This document shows positions 54,614 to 63,697 of a stretch of 64,000 nt of DNA, piece by piece. Position 1 is the stretch's first letter. Every line of letters begins with the position of its first letter. The notes beneath the pieces are model-generated. The model ran no database searches. It had not been told where the DNA came from and saw nothing but the letters and a program-made list of their open reading frames with translations. Source of the stretch: JBAZDC01 sp041654595. Lineage in GTDB: Bacteria; Pseudomonadota; Gammaproteobacteria; Burkholderiales; Burkholderiaceae_B. The translations under genes and the position numbers were made by a program. The DNA lies in assembly GCA_964551305.1 (NCBI GenBank), contig CAZKBT010000005.1, forward strand, positions 1 to 64,000. Reading direction: 5' to 3'.

Positions 54614-55458
54614 CACGCGACTCCGTCGAGATGTTTGCCCCGGATGCGGCCGGCCATCGCCACCAGGATCAAGGTCAGTATCAGGAGCACCATGCTCAGC
54701 GCGCCGCCATAGTGGAAGTCGAATACGGAACTGTATTGCTGGAAAATGAGAATCGACAGCACGGTGACCTTTCCGCCCGAGAGCAGCGCGGGCGTGACGT
54801 AGGCGCTGACGGCCAGCGCGAACACCATGATGGCGCCGGCGATCAGGCCCGGCAGCGACAGGGGCAGCGTAATGTGCCAGAAGGTCGAAGGCGCGCTGGC
54901 CCCCAGGTCGCAGGATGCGTGTTCCAGAGAGGTGTCCAGCTGCGCCAGCACGTTGCCCACCGCCAGCACGATGAAAGGCAGCAGGATGTACGTCAGGCCG
55001 ATGATGATGCCGGTTTCGGTGCCCAGAAAACGCATGGGCCGCTCGACTATGCCGGTGCTGACTAGCATGTCGTTGACCAGGCCGTTGCGGCCGAGCAGCA
55101 CCATCCAGCCGAAGGAGCGGACGATGTTGCTCGTGAAAAGCGGCACGATGAGCAGTATCACGCAGATCCGCCGCCACGTCTTCAGCCGGATGATGCGCAC
55201 CATGTACCAGGCCAGCGGATAGCCGATGACGATACATGCCAGGGTGGTGACGATGCCGATCCGGAAGGTCGCCAGTATGACCTCCCAGTGATATTGGTCC
55301 GCCAGGATCCTCAGGTAATGGGACCAGGTGAACTGCCCGGCATCCGTGGCGAAGCTGGCCAGGGCGACGACGGCGATCGGCGCGACGAAGAAGGTCGCGA
55401 AGAAAGCGATCGGCGCCGCCAGCAGCAGCAAAAGAGGACGCAGGTTCCGGGAGATCAT
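54613..55458 (-). CDS. PotB-like ABC permease
   Basis: A 281-residue polytopic permease. The coupling loop reads EHASCDLGASAPSTFWHITLPLSLPGLIAGAI. FTSNIVRSFGWMVLLGRNGLVN is typical of PotB. It overlaps the ATPase gene by 4 bp and the next permease by one base. Confidence 0.92.
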   Translation of the reverse strand: MISRNLRPLLLLLAAPIAFFATFFVAPIAVVALASFATDAGQFTWSHYLRILADQYHWEVILATFRIGIVTTLACIVIGYPLAWYMVRIIRLKTWRRICVILLIVPLFTSNIVRSFGWMVLLGRNGLVNDMLVSTGIVERPMRFLGTETGIIIGLTYILLPFIVLAVGNVLAQLDTSLEHASCDLGASAPSTFWHITLPLSLPGLIAGAIMVFALAVSAYVTPALLSGGKVTVLSILIFQQYSSVFDFHYGGALSMVLLILTLILVAMAGRIRGKHLDGVA

Positions 55459-56525
55459 GGCAGGCCCCTGACCAGATGCAGGTCATCGGTCGCGAGCGTG
55501 GCGACGGCGGGCAGGCCGGGCGACAGCCAATCCTGCTGGGGTCCCATGCGCCGGATGGCCAGGGCCTGGCCGCCGGCCTTGACGTAGAGCATCTGGTGGC
55601 TGCCCATGTTCACCACGTCCAGGATCGTGACGTCAAGCCGCAGCCCGGGGGCGTCGCGTCCCGTGGAGGCGGGTTCCAGGCGAAGATGTTCGGGGCGGAT
55701 GATGGCCGTGTAGTCGCCCTGGACCGTCGCCTGGTCTTTCAGGGGGTGGCGGCCGCCTATCGCGAAATGCAATTGGCCCGACTCGTCCACGTGGCAGCCC
55801 AACAGGTTGGCTTCCCCGATGAAGTCCGCCACGAAGTGCGTGGCGGGGCGGTCGTAGATGTGGTCTCCGGGTCCGACTTGCTCGATGCGGCCGGCATTCA
55901 TCACGACGATCCGGTCCGCCATGGTCAAGGCTTCTTCCTGGTCGTGGGTCACGAAGACGAAGGCGATGCCCAATTGGTTTTGCAACTGCTTGAGCTCCAG
56001 TTGCATGCGTTTGCGCAGCTTCAGATCGAGCGCCGACAACGGTTCGTCCAACAGCAGCAGCTTGGGCCGGTTCACGACCGCCCGCGCAAGCGCGACCCGC
56101 TGCTGCTGTCCGCCGGAAAGCTGCCGGGGCAGCCGATCGGCGAAGCCTTCCAGGCCCATCATGGCCAGCGCCGCCTGCGCCTGCTTCAGGGCCTCGGACT
56201 TGCTCATGCCTTGGCGCCGAGGCCCGTAGCACACGTTTTCCATGACGGTCATGTGCGGAAAAAGCGCATAGTTCTGGAACACCGTGTTCAACGGGCGCTG
56301 ATGGGGGGGCAGCTTTCCTATGTCCCGACCTTCGATCAGGATGCGGCCGGCGTCGGGGTGCAGGAACCCTGCGAGCGTGCGCAGAAGCGTCGTTTTGCCG
56401 CAGCCGCTCGGCCCCAGCAGGGCGATGAATTCGCCTTGCTGGACTTCGAGGTCGATCTGGTGCAGCGCCTGGAAGGCGCCGAACTTCTTGCTGACGGCTT
56501 CGATGGAAAGTAGGGACGATGGCAT
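55455..56525 (-). CDS. PotA-like ABC transporter ATPase
   Basis: A 356-residue ATPase with Walker A GPSGCGKTT, signature LSGGQQQRVALARAV, Walker B LLLLDEPLSALD and a C-terminal TOBE domain (AIIRPEHLRLEPA). It energises uptake by the PotBC-like permeases. It lies 19 bases after the binding-protein gene. Confidence 0.94.
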   Translation of the reverse strand: MPSSLLSIEAVSKKFGAFQALHQIDLEVQQGEFIALLGPSGCGKTTLLRTLAGFLHPDAGRILIEGRDIGKLPPHQRPLNTVFQNYALFPHMTVMENVCYGPRRQGMSKSEALKQAQAALAMMGLEGFADRLPRQLSGGQQQRVALARAVVNRPKLLLLDEPLSALDLKLRKRMQLELKQLQNQLGIAFVFVTHDQEEALTMADRIVVMNAGRIEQVGPGDHIYDRPATHFVADFIGEANLLGCHVDESGQLHFAIGGRHPLKDQATVQGDYTAIIRPEHLRLEPASTGRDAPGLRLDVTILDVVNMGSHQMLYVKAGGQALAIRRMGPQQDWLSPGLPAVATLATDDLHLVRGLP

Positions 56526-56544
56526 GACTGGATTCGTTCCTTTA

Positions 56545-57597
56545 TCAGCGCTTTCTTGCGATATTGCGATTCCAGGTGTCGGTAAGTTCTGCCCGCTGCG
56601 CGTTCATCGTGTCGATGTCGAACAGCACCAGAGCATCGGAGCCGTCCTTGAGCCGAGGCATGCGGCTCGCCGCCTTTTCGGACAATTCCACGTTCTTCAT
56701 CGACGGGACCAGGTAGATCTTTTCGGCCAGGCAGCTCGAGACCTCCGGCGTCAACGCCATGTTGATGAATTTTTCGGCGAGTTCTTTCTTGGGCGTTCCC
56801 TTGACCAGGTGGACCCTGCCGCCGTCTCCCCAGACGCCTTCTTCGGGAACGACGATGCCGATGGGCAGGCCTTTGTCCATCATGTCCATGGCCGCGGCGT
56901 TGTAGTGCGCGCCGATGATCGCCTCGCCGTTCTGGAAGGCGTTGGTCGCGGCGCCCGAACTGTCATAGTAGGCAGCGGCTTCCAGGGTCTTGAGCTTGTC
57001 GATGACCGGCTGCATGTTGGAAGGATCCCCGCCCCAGACCTTGGTCAGGAAGAAGATGAAAGGAATGCCCGCGGCGTTGGCGGGAGTCGGAATGACGACC
57101 GCGCCCTCGTATTCCGGTTTCCATAAGTCTTTCCAGGTGGCCGGCGGGGACGATATTTCTTTTGTGTTGTAGGTCAATCCGATCCAATAGAAGCCCGTGT
57201 TGACGGCGTAGGCGGCGCCGTCGCGCTTGAATACTGCCCGATCCTGGGCATTGCCCATGTTGGGTATGCGGCTGGGATCGAGAATGTCGACGACGCCGGC
57301 GGCCTGCGCAAGCTCGCTGATGCCGCCGTCTATCCACGCCACGTCGATGCTGGGCGCATCCTTCTGTTGCTGCAGTTTCGCCAGGGTGACCGAGGACGTG
57401 CCGATCTCGGGAACGATCGTCACGCCGGTCTCCTTCGTGAACTTGTCGCCCAGGCAGGGTTGCAGCCCAAGCGTGCCGACGCCGCCGGACCAGGCTACGG
57501 TCAGGCGATCCGATTGCGCCTGGGCGGCGGGATGCAGGCTCAGGCATGAGGCGAGCAATGCGGCTGTCAATGATGGGCGAAGAACGCGAGCTTTCAT
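56545..57597 (-). CDS. PotD-like ABC substrate-binding protein
   Basis: A 350-residue periplasmic binding protein: signal peptide ending SLHPAAQAQ, then RLTVAWSGGVGTLGLQPCLGDKFTKETGVTIVPEIG and VNTGFYWIGLTYNTKEISSPPATWKDLWKPEYEGAVVIPTP. Members bind polyamines, other amines, amino acids or phosphonates. It heads the transporter genes; the DadA-RidA-aminotransferase group just upstream suggests an amino compound as ligand. Confidence 0.92.
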   Translation of the reverse strand: MKARVLRPSLTAALLASCLSLHPAAQAQSDRLTVAWSGGVGTLGLQPCLGDKFTKETGVTIVPEIGTSSVTLAKLQQQKDAPSIDVAWIDGGISELAQAAGVVDILDPSRIPNMGNAQDRAVFKRDGAAYAVNTGFYWIGLTYNTKEISSPPATWKDLWKPEYEGAVVIPTPANAAGIPFIFFLTKVWGGDPSNMQPVIDKLKTLEAAAYYDSSGAATNAFQNGEAIIGAHYNAAAMDMMDKGLPIGIVVPEEGVWGDGGRVHLVKGTPKKELAEKFINMALTPEVSSCLAEKIYLVPSMKNVELSEKAASRMPRLKDGSDALVLFDIDTMNAQRAELTDTWNRNIARKR

Positions 57598-57693
57598 GGG
57601 TATCCTCCTGGGACGTTGTTGTCTCGTGGAGCCGTCACTTGTTCCGTGCCGGCTTGTCGTTGTGATAATGAAAGGATGACTCCGGTCTGCGAG

Positions 57694-58926
57694 TCAGTAC
57701 CGCGATAAGCTGTAAGGCCGCATATCGATGGACGGCGTTTCGCCGCATACGAGCTGGGCGATCAGCTTGCCGGAAACGGCGCCTGTCGTGAGGCCCAGGT
57801 GGCCGTGTCCGAAAGCCAGAAACAGATTCGGATGCATGCTGCTTTGATCAAGAATGGGGACGCTGTCGGGAACGGACGGACGAAACCCCATCCACATCTT
57901 GCTGTCTTCCCAGACAAGAGACGGGAACAGCGTCTTGCCTTGCTTGAGCAGGGCTTCTCCCCGCTGGTCGCTGGGCGGGCTTTCCAGCCCGGCGAACTCC
58001 ACCGTTCCCGATAGGCGCAGCCCCATTTCCATGGGAGCGGCGCTGAAACCTCGGCTGCGAAAGAGCAGCGGTATGCGCAGGCCGGCGGTATCGCCGCTCA
58101 GCTGCATGTGGTAGCCGCGCTCGGTTTCCAGCGGTATCCGGTAGCCCAGAGGCGCAAGCAGGCGCTGCGACCATGCGCCCGCGGCGACGACGACCTTGTC
58201 GAACCGCAGGTCCAGGCAATTGGTCAGGACCCGCATGCCGCCTTCATGAGGATTCACGCGCAGGACGCGGTGGTTCAGGAAGGCGCCGCCCGCTTCGGTG
58301 AAAAGCTGCGCGATGGTTTGAGAAAGGCGCAGCGGATTGACGACGTTGCCGTTGTTGGGAAAGAGCAGCGCGCGCTTGATGGTCGGCGTGATGCCCGGCA
58401 CCAGGTCTTGCAGCTCTTGAAGCGAAAGCGGCTGGGTGACGATGCCTTGCTCATGGCGCAGTTCGGCCCCGATGCGCTCGGACAGCGACATGCTGGGCGT
58501 ATCCCAGAGATGGATCTGGCCGGTGAGCTTGACCAGGCTGTCGAAATGCCGAGGGCCCAGCAGTTCGCGATAAGGTTCGACGGAGTTCTTGTGCAGGCTG
58601 CGCAGCGCGGCGGACGCCGTCCGGACGTTCTTCATCTGCCCGGCGATTATCCAACGTATCAACCAGGGCAGCGCTTTCGGGAAATAGGATGGCCGCACGT
58701 AGAGCGGACCGTTGGGATCCCGCAGCCATTTGGGGACGTTGCGCAGCATCCCGGGCATGGCCATGGGAATGGACCCGTCCACACTGAGCATGCCGGAGTT
58801 GCCGTAGGAGGTGCTGGTGCCGGGAGGCAGCGGATCGATGATGGTAACGTCATGTCCGCGGCGTTGAAGGAACGACGCGGAGGACAAGCCGATGAATCCT
58901 GCTCCGATGACGGCGATTGAGGCCAT
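57694..58926 (-). CDS. FAD-dependent amino acid oxidoreductase (DadA-like)
   Basis: A 410-residue flavoprotein of the D-amino-acid dehydrogenase/glycine oxidase group. The FAD site is SIAVIGAGFIGLSSASFLQRRGHDVTIID, with PPGTSTSYGNSGMLS, and at the C-terminus GFRPSVPDSVPILDQSS and AFGHGHLGLTTGAVSGKLIAQLV. It oxidises an amine to an imine, which hydrolyses to a keto acid. RidA, encoded 24 bases upstream on the same strand, fits as the imine deaminase. Confidence 0.92.
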   Translation of the reverse strand: MASIAVIGAGFIGLSSASFLQRRGHDVTIIDPLPPGTSTSYGNSGMLSVDGSIPMAMPGMLRNVPKWLRDPNGPLYVRPSYFPKALPWLIRWIIAGQMKNVRTASAALRSLHKNSVEPYRELLGPRHFDSLVKLTGQIHLWDTPSMSLSERIGAELRHEQGIVTQPLSLQELQDLVPGITPTIKRALLFPNNGNVVNPLRLSQTIAQLFTEAGGAFLNHRVLRVNPHEGGMRVLTNCLDLRFDKVVVAAGAWSQRLLAPLGYRIPLETERGYHMQLSGDTAGLRIPLLFRSRGFSAAPMEMGLRLSGTVEFAGLESPPSDQRGEALLKQGKTLFPSLVWEDSKMWMGFRPSVPDSVPILDQSSMHPNLFLAFGHGHLGLTTGAVSGKLIAQLVCGETPSIDMRPYSLSRY

Positions 58927-58950
58927 GTCTAGACTCCTGGATGCGTGGGT

Positions 58951-59346
58951 TCAAGCCTCGGTCGAGATGCCTGGGTACGCGTTGACGACGATTTCGATCA
59001 GGCGGTTCTTGCCCATCAGCTCTTTCACGACGACGGTGGCCCGGTTCGGATAGGGTTCCGAGAAATATTCCCGATACACCGCGTTCATTCCGGGCGCGTC
59101 GTCGGCATTCACCAGATAGATGACGACCTGCGCGACGTCGCGCAGGGACCCGCCCGCGATTTCCATGGTTTCCCGCAGTTGGGAAAGAACACGATGGGTT
59201 TGCAGGGTGATGTCGCCCTGGTTGTCGGGTTCGCCGGTTTCGGGGTTGCGAGGGATCTGAACGGTATAGAGGTGGCCGTTGACCAGGACGGCGCCGCTGG
59301 ATGGCGAGCCGCTAGCGGACCGTCGCGTTTCAAGAACTTTGTACAT
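58951..59346 (-). CDS. RidA-family imine deaminase
   Basis: A 131-residue Rid protein. It shows GEPDNQGDITLQTHRVLSQLRETMEIAGGSLRDVAQVVIYLVNADD and the C-terminal RATVVVKELMGKNRLIEIVVNAYPG. RidA proteins hydrolyse reactive enamine/imine intermediates made by amino acid oxidases and PLP enzymes. The Arg normally seen in the RVVVEVAAL motif reads VVVKELMGK here, so it may belong to a Rid subgroup other than the archetype. Confidence 0.9.
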   Translation of the reverse strand: MYKVLETRRSASGSPSSGAVLVNGHLYTVQIPRNPETGEPDNQGDITLQTHRVLSQLRETMEIAGGSLRDVAQVVIYLVNADDAPGMNAVYREYFSEPYPNRATVVVKELMGKNRLIEIVVNAYPGISTEA

Positions 59347-59383
59347 GGGCGTCTCCTTGGCGTCGGGGGCTGGACCGGCGCGG

Positions 59384-60619
59384 TTAGGGAAAATCCGGGG
59401 CCGGCGATCGGAAGGACGGTACGCGGGCGGTTTCCCGAAGCACGGCCATCGCCGCCTCGACGCCGCTGGACTGTACGGACAAGCCCACCATCTCGAGCCC
59501 CATTTCGCACCCCGCGAGCGTAGCTAGCAGGGTAAGGTCGTTGCAATCGCCCAAATGGCCGATGCGGAAAATGCGGCCCTTCAGTTTGCCCAGCCCCTGT
59601 CCGAGAGACAGGTTGAAGTGCTCGTAGATGAGCTTGCGCACCTGGTCTGCGTCCACGCCTTCGGGCAGCAACACGCTGGTCAGCACCGGAGAGTGCGCGC
59701 GCGCGTCCTGGCACAGTATGTCGACGCAGCCCCAGGCCTGAACCGCGCTGCGGCACGCGAGGGCCAGTCTTTGGTGTCGCTGGAACACGTTGGACAACCC
59801 CTCGGTCAGCAGCAGGTCGAGCGCTTCGTCCAATCCATACAGCAGATTGGTGCTGGGCGTGCTTGGCCAATAGCCCGTGGCATTGGTGGCCAGGATCTCG
59901 TCCCACCGCCAAAAGCCGCGGGGCATGGCCGATTGTTTCGACGCCTGGCGCGCGCGCTCGGACAGTGCGTTGAAACCCAGGCCGGGAGGAAGCATGAAGC
60001 CTTTCTGGGACCCGGAAATCGAAACGTCCACCCCCCATTCGTCGTGGCGATAGTCCGCCGCCGCCAGGCCGGAAATCGTATCCACCAGCAGCAGGGCGGG
60101 ATGTCCCGCCGCGTCGATGGCGTCGCGCACCGCCCGGATGTCGGAGGTTGCGCCGGTCGAAGTTTCATTGTGGACGACGCAGACGGCCTTGATGGAGCGG
60201 GCGGTATCCGCGCGCAGGCGGTCTTCGATCAGTTGAGCCTGTATTCCGCCGCGCCATCCCTGGAGGTCCGGAAGCGCGATGACCTCGGGCCGCAGCTGCA
60301 GCGCCTTGGCCAGATGGGTCCAGAGCGAGGCGAAATGGCCGGTTTCGTACATGAGCACGTGATCGCCCGGGCTGAGCAGGTTCACCAGAGCGGCTTCCCA
60401 TGCGCCCGTGCCGCTGGAAGGATAGATGATGACGGGCTGCTCGGTCTGAAAGACTTTCTTGACGCCCTTGAGCAGGCGGCGTCCCAGCGCGCCGAATTCC
60501 GGCCCCCGATGGTCGATGGTCGGGTAGCTGATCGCCCGCAGCACCCGGTCGGGTACCGGACTGGGCCCCGGGATCTGCAGAAAATGGCGCCCTGATGGAT
60601 GAAAGTCCAGGATTGGCAC
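59384..60619 (-). CDS. PLP-dependent aminotransferase (serine/alanine/aspartate-glyoxylate type)
   Basis: A 411-residue class V aminotransferase. FLQIPGPSPVPDRVLRAISYPTIDHRGPEFG opens it; the PLP Lys is in VDVSISGSQKGFMLPPGL. FRIGHLGDCN near the C-terminus is typical of the serine-glyoxylate and aspartate-glyoxylate subgroup. It starts at a GTG with gaggag 9 bases upstream. It transfers an amino group to a keto acid such as glyoxylate, which fits the DadA/RidA neighbours. It is divergent from the GntR gene. Confidence 0.92.
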   Translation of the reverse strand: MPILDFHPSGRHFLQIPGPSPVPDRVLRAISYPTIDHRGPEFGALGRRLLKGVKKVFQTEQPVIIYPSSGTGAWEAALVNLLSPGDHVLMYETGHFASLWTHLAKALQLRPEVIALPDLQGWRGGIQAQLIEDRLRADTARSIKAVCVVHNETSTGATSDIRAVRDAIDAAGHPALLLVDTISGLAAADYRHDEWGVDVSISGSQKGFMLPPGLGFNALSERARQASKQSAMPRGFWRWDEILATNATGYWPSTPSTNLLYGLDEALDLLLTEGLSNVFQRHQRLALACRSAVQAWGCVDILCQDARAHSPVLTSVLLPEGVDADQVRKLIYEHFNLSLGQGLGKLKGRIFRIGHLGDCNDLTLLATLAGCEMGLEMVGLSVQSSGVEAAMAVLRETARVPSFRSPAPDFP

Positions 60620-60639
60620 GATCCGTCTCCTCGCGTATT

Positions 60640-60666
60640 TTGTATTTGGTATCTGGAATATTGTAT
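60640..60666. promoter_or_regulatory. candidate GntR operator region
   Basis: Two TTGTAT half-sites (60640-60645 and 60661-60666) lie 21 bp apart, two helical turns, in an AT-rich stretch between the divergent aminotransferase and GntR genes. TTGTAT/ATACAA-like elements occur in FadR-type GntR operators. Evidence is slight. Confidence 0.3.
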
Positions 60667-60809
60667 ATAATAATCAAACCAAATTGATCAGGTCAATCAC
60701 AAATTTGCGTAAGCTGGATCAAGAATGGCCTCTAGTACAATCCCTCTGTAACGGGAAGCTGGCGGCCCGCCTCGATTCCAGCCGGGCTGGCCAAGGAACA
60801 ACTATCGAC

Positions 60810-61530
60810 ATGACTCAACTATCTTCGAGCAATGCCGGGGTCGACGAACTCTGGGGCTCACGGATGCGGGTAGCGCGGGCGACTCTGCACGAAGCCGTGG
60901 CGGACAAGTTGCGGCACATGATCGTGGAAGGCGTGCTGACCCCGGGAACGAGGCTCAACGAGCGCACGCTTTGCGACGCGCTGGGCACGTCCCGCACGCC
61001 GTTGCGCGAAGCGATGCGCGTGCTGGCGACCGAAGGCTTGGTCGAGATCGAACCGAACCGGGGGGCGAGCGTGGCCGTCATGTCGGAGGCCGAAATCGAC
61101 GAAGCCTTTGAGCTGCTCGGGGGGCTCGAAGCGTTGAGCGGCGAGCTGGCCTGTATGCGCATTACCGAAGAAGAGCTGGCCGAATTGAAGCGTGAACACG
61201 ATGAAATGCTGGCTTGCCATCGCAACGAGGATCTGCCGGCCNNNNNNNNNNGCCTACTACGAGCACAATCATCGCATCCACGAAATCATCAACGGCGCTG
61301 CCCGCAACAACCTGCTGACGCAGGTCTATCTCACCGTCAACCGGCGGCTCCAGGCCTTGCGCTTCCGGTCCAATCTGGACAAGTCCAAATGGGACAGAGC
61401 CGTGCAGGACCATGAAGACATGGTGCAGGCGCTGGCGGCCCGTGACGGCGCCCGCCTCGCGGCCATCCTGCGGCGCCATATCCGCGACAAGCGCGATTCG
61501 GTAAAGGCGGCGACGGCGTCGCGCGCCTGA
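60810..61530 (+). CDS. GntR-family (FCD domain) regulator, interrupted by a scaffold gap
   Basis: A FadR-subfamily GntR regulator. The winged helix is at about residues 25-85 (HEAVADKLRHMIVEGVLTPGTRLNERTLCDALGTSRTPLREAMRVLATEGLVEIEPNRGASV), followed by an FCD effector domain with metal-ligand residues such as HNHRIHE. The run of N at 61242-61251 breaks the frame. The left side ends ...DLPA and the right begins AYYEHNHRIHE, sharing the codon gcc; merging at that overlap restores one frame of about 235 residues. It is divergent from the amine-catabolic operon, its probable target. Confidence 0.88.
61242..61251. other. assembly gap (10 N)
   Basis: Ten undetermined bases inside the GntR gene. 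The bases on both sides share gcc (left ...ctgccggcc, right gcctactac...), so the contigs probably overlap and nothing is missing. Confidence 0.95.
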
Positions 61531-61776
61531 TTCCCTTGCATCGAGATTCGGCATGCGCCGTTCGGGCCTTCCCCGGGCGGCGACTCGTCGCGCGCCCCTT
61601 ATTTCGTGCTTGACAGCATTTCGGTATTGCTCGATACTGGAACTGAGTTCACAAATAATTAAACAGCATTTTGTGAACGGCAGCCTGACCGGAATGCGCC
61701 TGTCATGGGCCCGATGCACGTCTTCCTCGCTATTCCGGCCGTGAAAAACTGAAGTCAGACTTTACGGATGGAAAGT

Positions 61777-62601
61777 ATGAGATCAGATGGCACGCGCTTG
61801 GCCGGCAAGGTTGCCCTCATCACGGGGGCCGGCGGCGGGCAGGGTCTTGCCGAAGGCCGGCTCTTCGCGCAGGAAGGAGCGACGGTCGTCCTGACCGACG
61901 TCCAGGAGGCGGCGGCTGAAAAGCTTGCCTCCGAGATTACCGCCGCAGGGGGCCGCGCGGCCTTCATGCCTCTGGATGTCAGCAACGAAGGCGCCTGGAG
62001 GCGCGTGGTCGACACGGTCATGGGCAAATACGGCGGCCTGCATTGCCTTGTGAACAATGCGGGAATCGTGAGCCGCTCGGGAATCATGCAGGTTCCGATC
62101 GATGAATGGAAACGTGTCCATGCCGTCAACCTAGACGGTCCTCTGTACGGCATGCGGGCGGCTGCGCCGGCCATTCGCGCTTCGGGCGGCGGGGCGATCG
62201 TCAATATTTCTTCGACCGCCGGCCTCATCGCCCATGCGGGCGCGGCCTATTGCTCCAGCAAATGGGCATTGCGGGGACTGACCAAGACGGCCGCCTTGGA
62301 GTTCGCGGACTGGGGCGTTCGCGTGAACTCCGTTCATCCCGGCCAAGTCATCGATACCTTGATCGCCGATAACGCCTCGGCGGTGTATCGGGGCGTCACG
62401 ACGCTGATGATGCCCACGGGCCGGGGCGCGCAGTCCGAGGAAATCGCGCAGGTCGTGCTGTTTTTGTGTAGTGACGAGGCAAGCTACGTCAACGGGACGG
62501 AGATCCCGGTGGACGCGGGCTATTGCTCGATCGGCTTGCCGCGTTTACGTCAGAAGTTGATTCATGACGAAGAGAAGCGGGCGGCCTCCAACCCTGGCTA
62601 G
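61777..62601 (+). CDS. short-chain dehydrogenase/reductase
   Basis: A 274-residue classical SDR. The cofactor motif is ALITGAGGGQGLAEGRLFAQEGATVVLTD (the Asp after the second strand suggests NAD), with NNAG in CLVNNAGIVS and the catalytic Ser-Tyr-Lys in NISSTAGLIAHAGAAYCSSKWAL. The C-terminus VNGTEIPVDAGYCSIG is typical. It oxidises or reduces a hydroxyl/keto substrate. I chose the ATG at 61777; an ATG at 61768 adds three residues. The 246 bases before it hold no clear gene, only an AT-rich stretch with ttcacaaataattaaac that may carry its promoter. Confidence 0.9.
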   Translation: MRSDGTRLAGKVALITGAGGGQGLAEGRLFAQEGATVVLTDVQEAAAEKLASEITAAGGRAAFMPLDVSNEGAWRRVVDTVMGKYGGLHCLVNNAGIVSRSGIMQVPIDEWKRVHAVNLDGPLYGMRAAAPAIRASGGGAIVNISSTAGLIAHAGAAYCSSKWALRGLTKTAALEFADWGVRVNSVHPGQVIDTLIADNASAVYRGVTTLMMPTGRGAQSEEIAQVVLFLCSDEASYVNGTEIPVDAGYCSIGLPRLRQKLIHDEEKRAASNPG

Positions 62602-62671
62602 ATGGTTTGATGATGCACCGATGCAAGGGCTGCGGCTGGCTGCTGGATAACAATCATCAAAGGAAGAGACA

Positions 62672-63649
62672 ATGAAAAATCTATATCGAGGGTGCGTGAT
62701 CGCGATGTGCATGATCGCCGGCATGGCGGCAGGGCCGGCGGCGTGGTCGCAAGACTGGCCTGGCCGTTCCATTTCGCTCATGGTGGGTTTTGCTCCCGGG
62801 GGCGGCACCGACGTGACGGCGCGGCTGTTCGCGCAGAAGCTGACCGGCGTGCTGGGGCAGTCGGTCGTCGTGGAAAACAGGCCGGGCGCCGCCGGCAACA
62901 TCGCCGCGGAGAACGTCGTCAAGGCGCAGCCGGACGGCTATCACATCCTGATGATCGCAAGCGGCACGTTCATCAACAACGTGCTGACGAGCCGGCCCCG
63001 GTACGACATCATCAAGGACCTGGAACCGATTTCCTTCGTCACGATATCGCCGCTCGTGCTGGTGGTGGGGCCGACCATCAAGGCCCGCACCGTGCCCGAG
63101 TTCATCGAGGAATTGCGGGCCAGGCCCAACCCGGCAACCTATTCCGGGGACGGCGTGGGCGGCACGCAGCAATTGGCGGGGGAAATATTCAGCTCGATGA
63201 CCGGCGTGAAGATTCTTCACGTGCCGTTCAAGGGATCGGCCGATGCGACGACGGCGGTCGCGGCTGGGCAGGTCGACTTCAGCTTTCCGAGCGCGACGGC
63301 GTCCGCTCCGCTGCTTCAAAGCGGCAAGGTCCGGGCGTTGGCGATCACGAGCGCCGAGAGGTCGTCGGTCGTCCCCGGCATGCCCACCTTGAACGAGCTC
63401 GGACTGACCGGATTCGACGTCATCGGATGGTTCGCCTTGATGGGACCCGCCGGGCTTCCCAGGCCCATCATCGACAAGATCAACGGCGCGCTGGCCGAAG
63501 TCGCGCATCAGCCCGACGTCAAGGAGGCGCTCAGCAAACAAGGTCTTGAGGCGCGGATCAACTCTCCCGAAGAATTCGCCGCGTATCTTCGCGACCAGCA
63601 CGCGATCATTTCCAAGGTGGCGAAGGACGCGAACATCAAGATCGATTGA
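62672..63649 (+). CDS. Bug/TctC-family receptor
   Basis: A 325-residue periplasmic receptor: signal peptide ending AAGPAAWSQ, then DWPGRSISLMVGFAPGGGTDVTARLFAQKL and NRPGAAGNIAAENVVKAQPDGYHILM. It lies between the SDR and the flavoprotein genes on one strand, with aaggaaga before the ATG. Confidence 0.93.
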   Translation: MKNLYRGCVIAMCMIAGMAAGPAAWSQDWPGRSISLMVGFAPGGGTDVTARLFAQKLTGVLGQSVVVENRPGAAGNIAAENVVKAQPDGYHILMIASGTFINNVLTSRPRYDIIKDLEPISFVTISPLVLVVGPTIKARTVPEFIEELRARPNPATYSGDGVGGTQQLAGEIFSSMTGVKILHVPFKGSADATTAVAAGQVDFSFPSATASAPLLQSGKVRALAITSAERSSVVPGMPTLNELGLTGFDVIGWFALMGPAGLPRPIIDKINGALAEVAHQPDVKEALSKQGLEARINSPEEFAAYLRDQHAIISKVAKDANIKID

Positions 63650-63697
63650 TGCGCGTCCGAGGCTGGTCGACACCAAACTTTGAAGGAAAACCTTGCC

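Noticed and set aside
53819..55486. A 555-codon minus-strand frame covering both Pot-like permeases, suggesting a fused permease.
   Set aside because: The part before 54613 is the wrong frame of the PotB-like gene; the two permeases are separate genes overlapping by one base.
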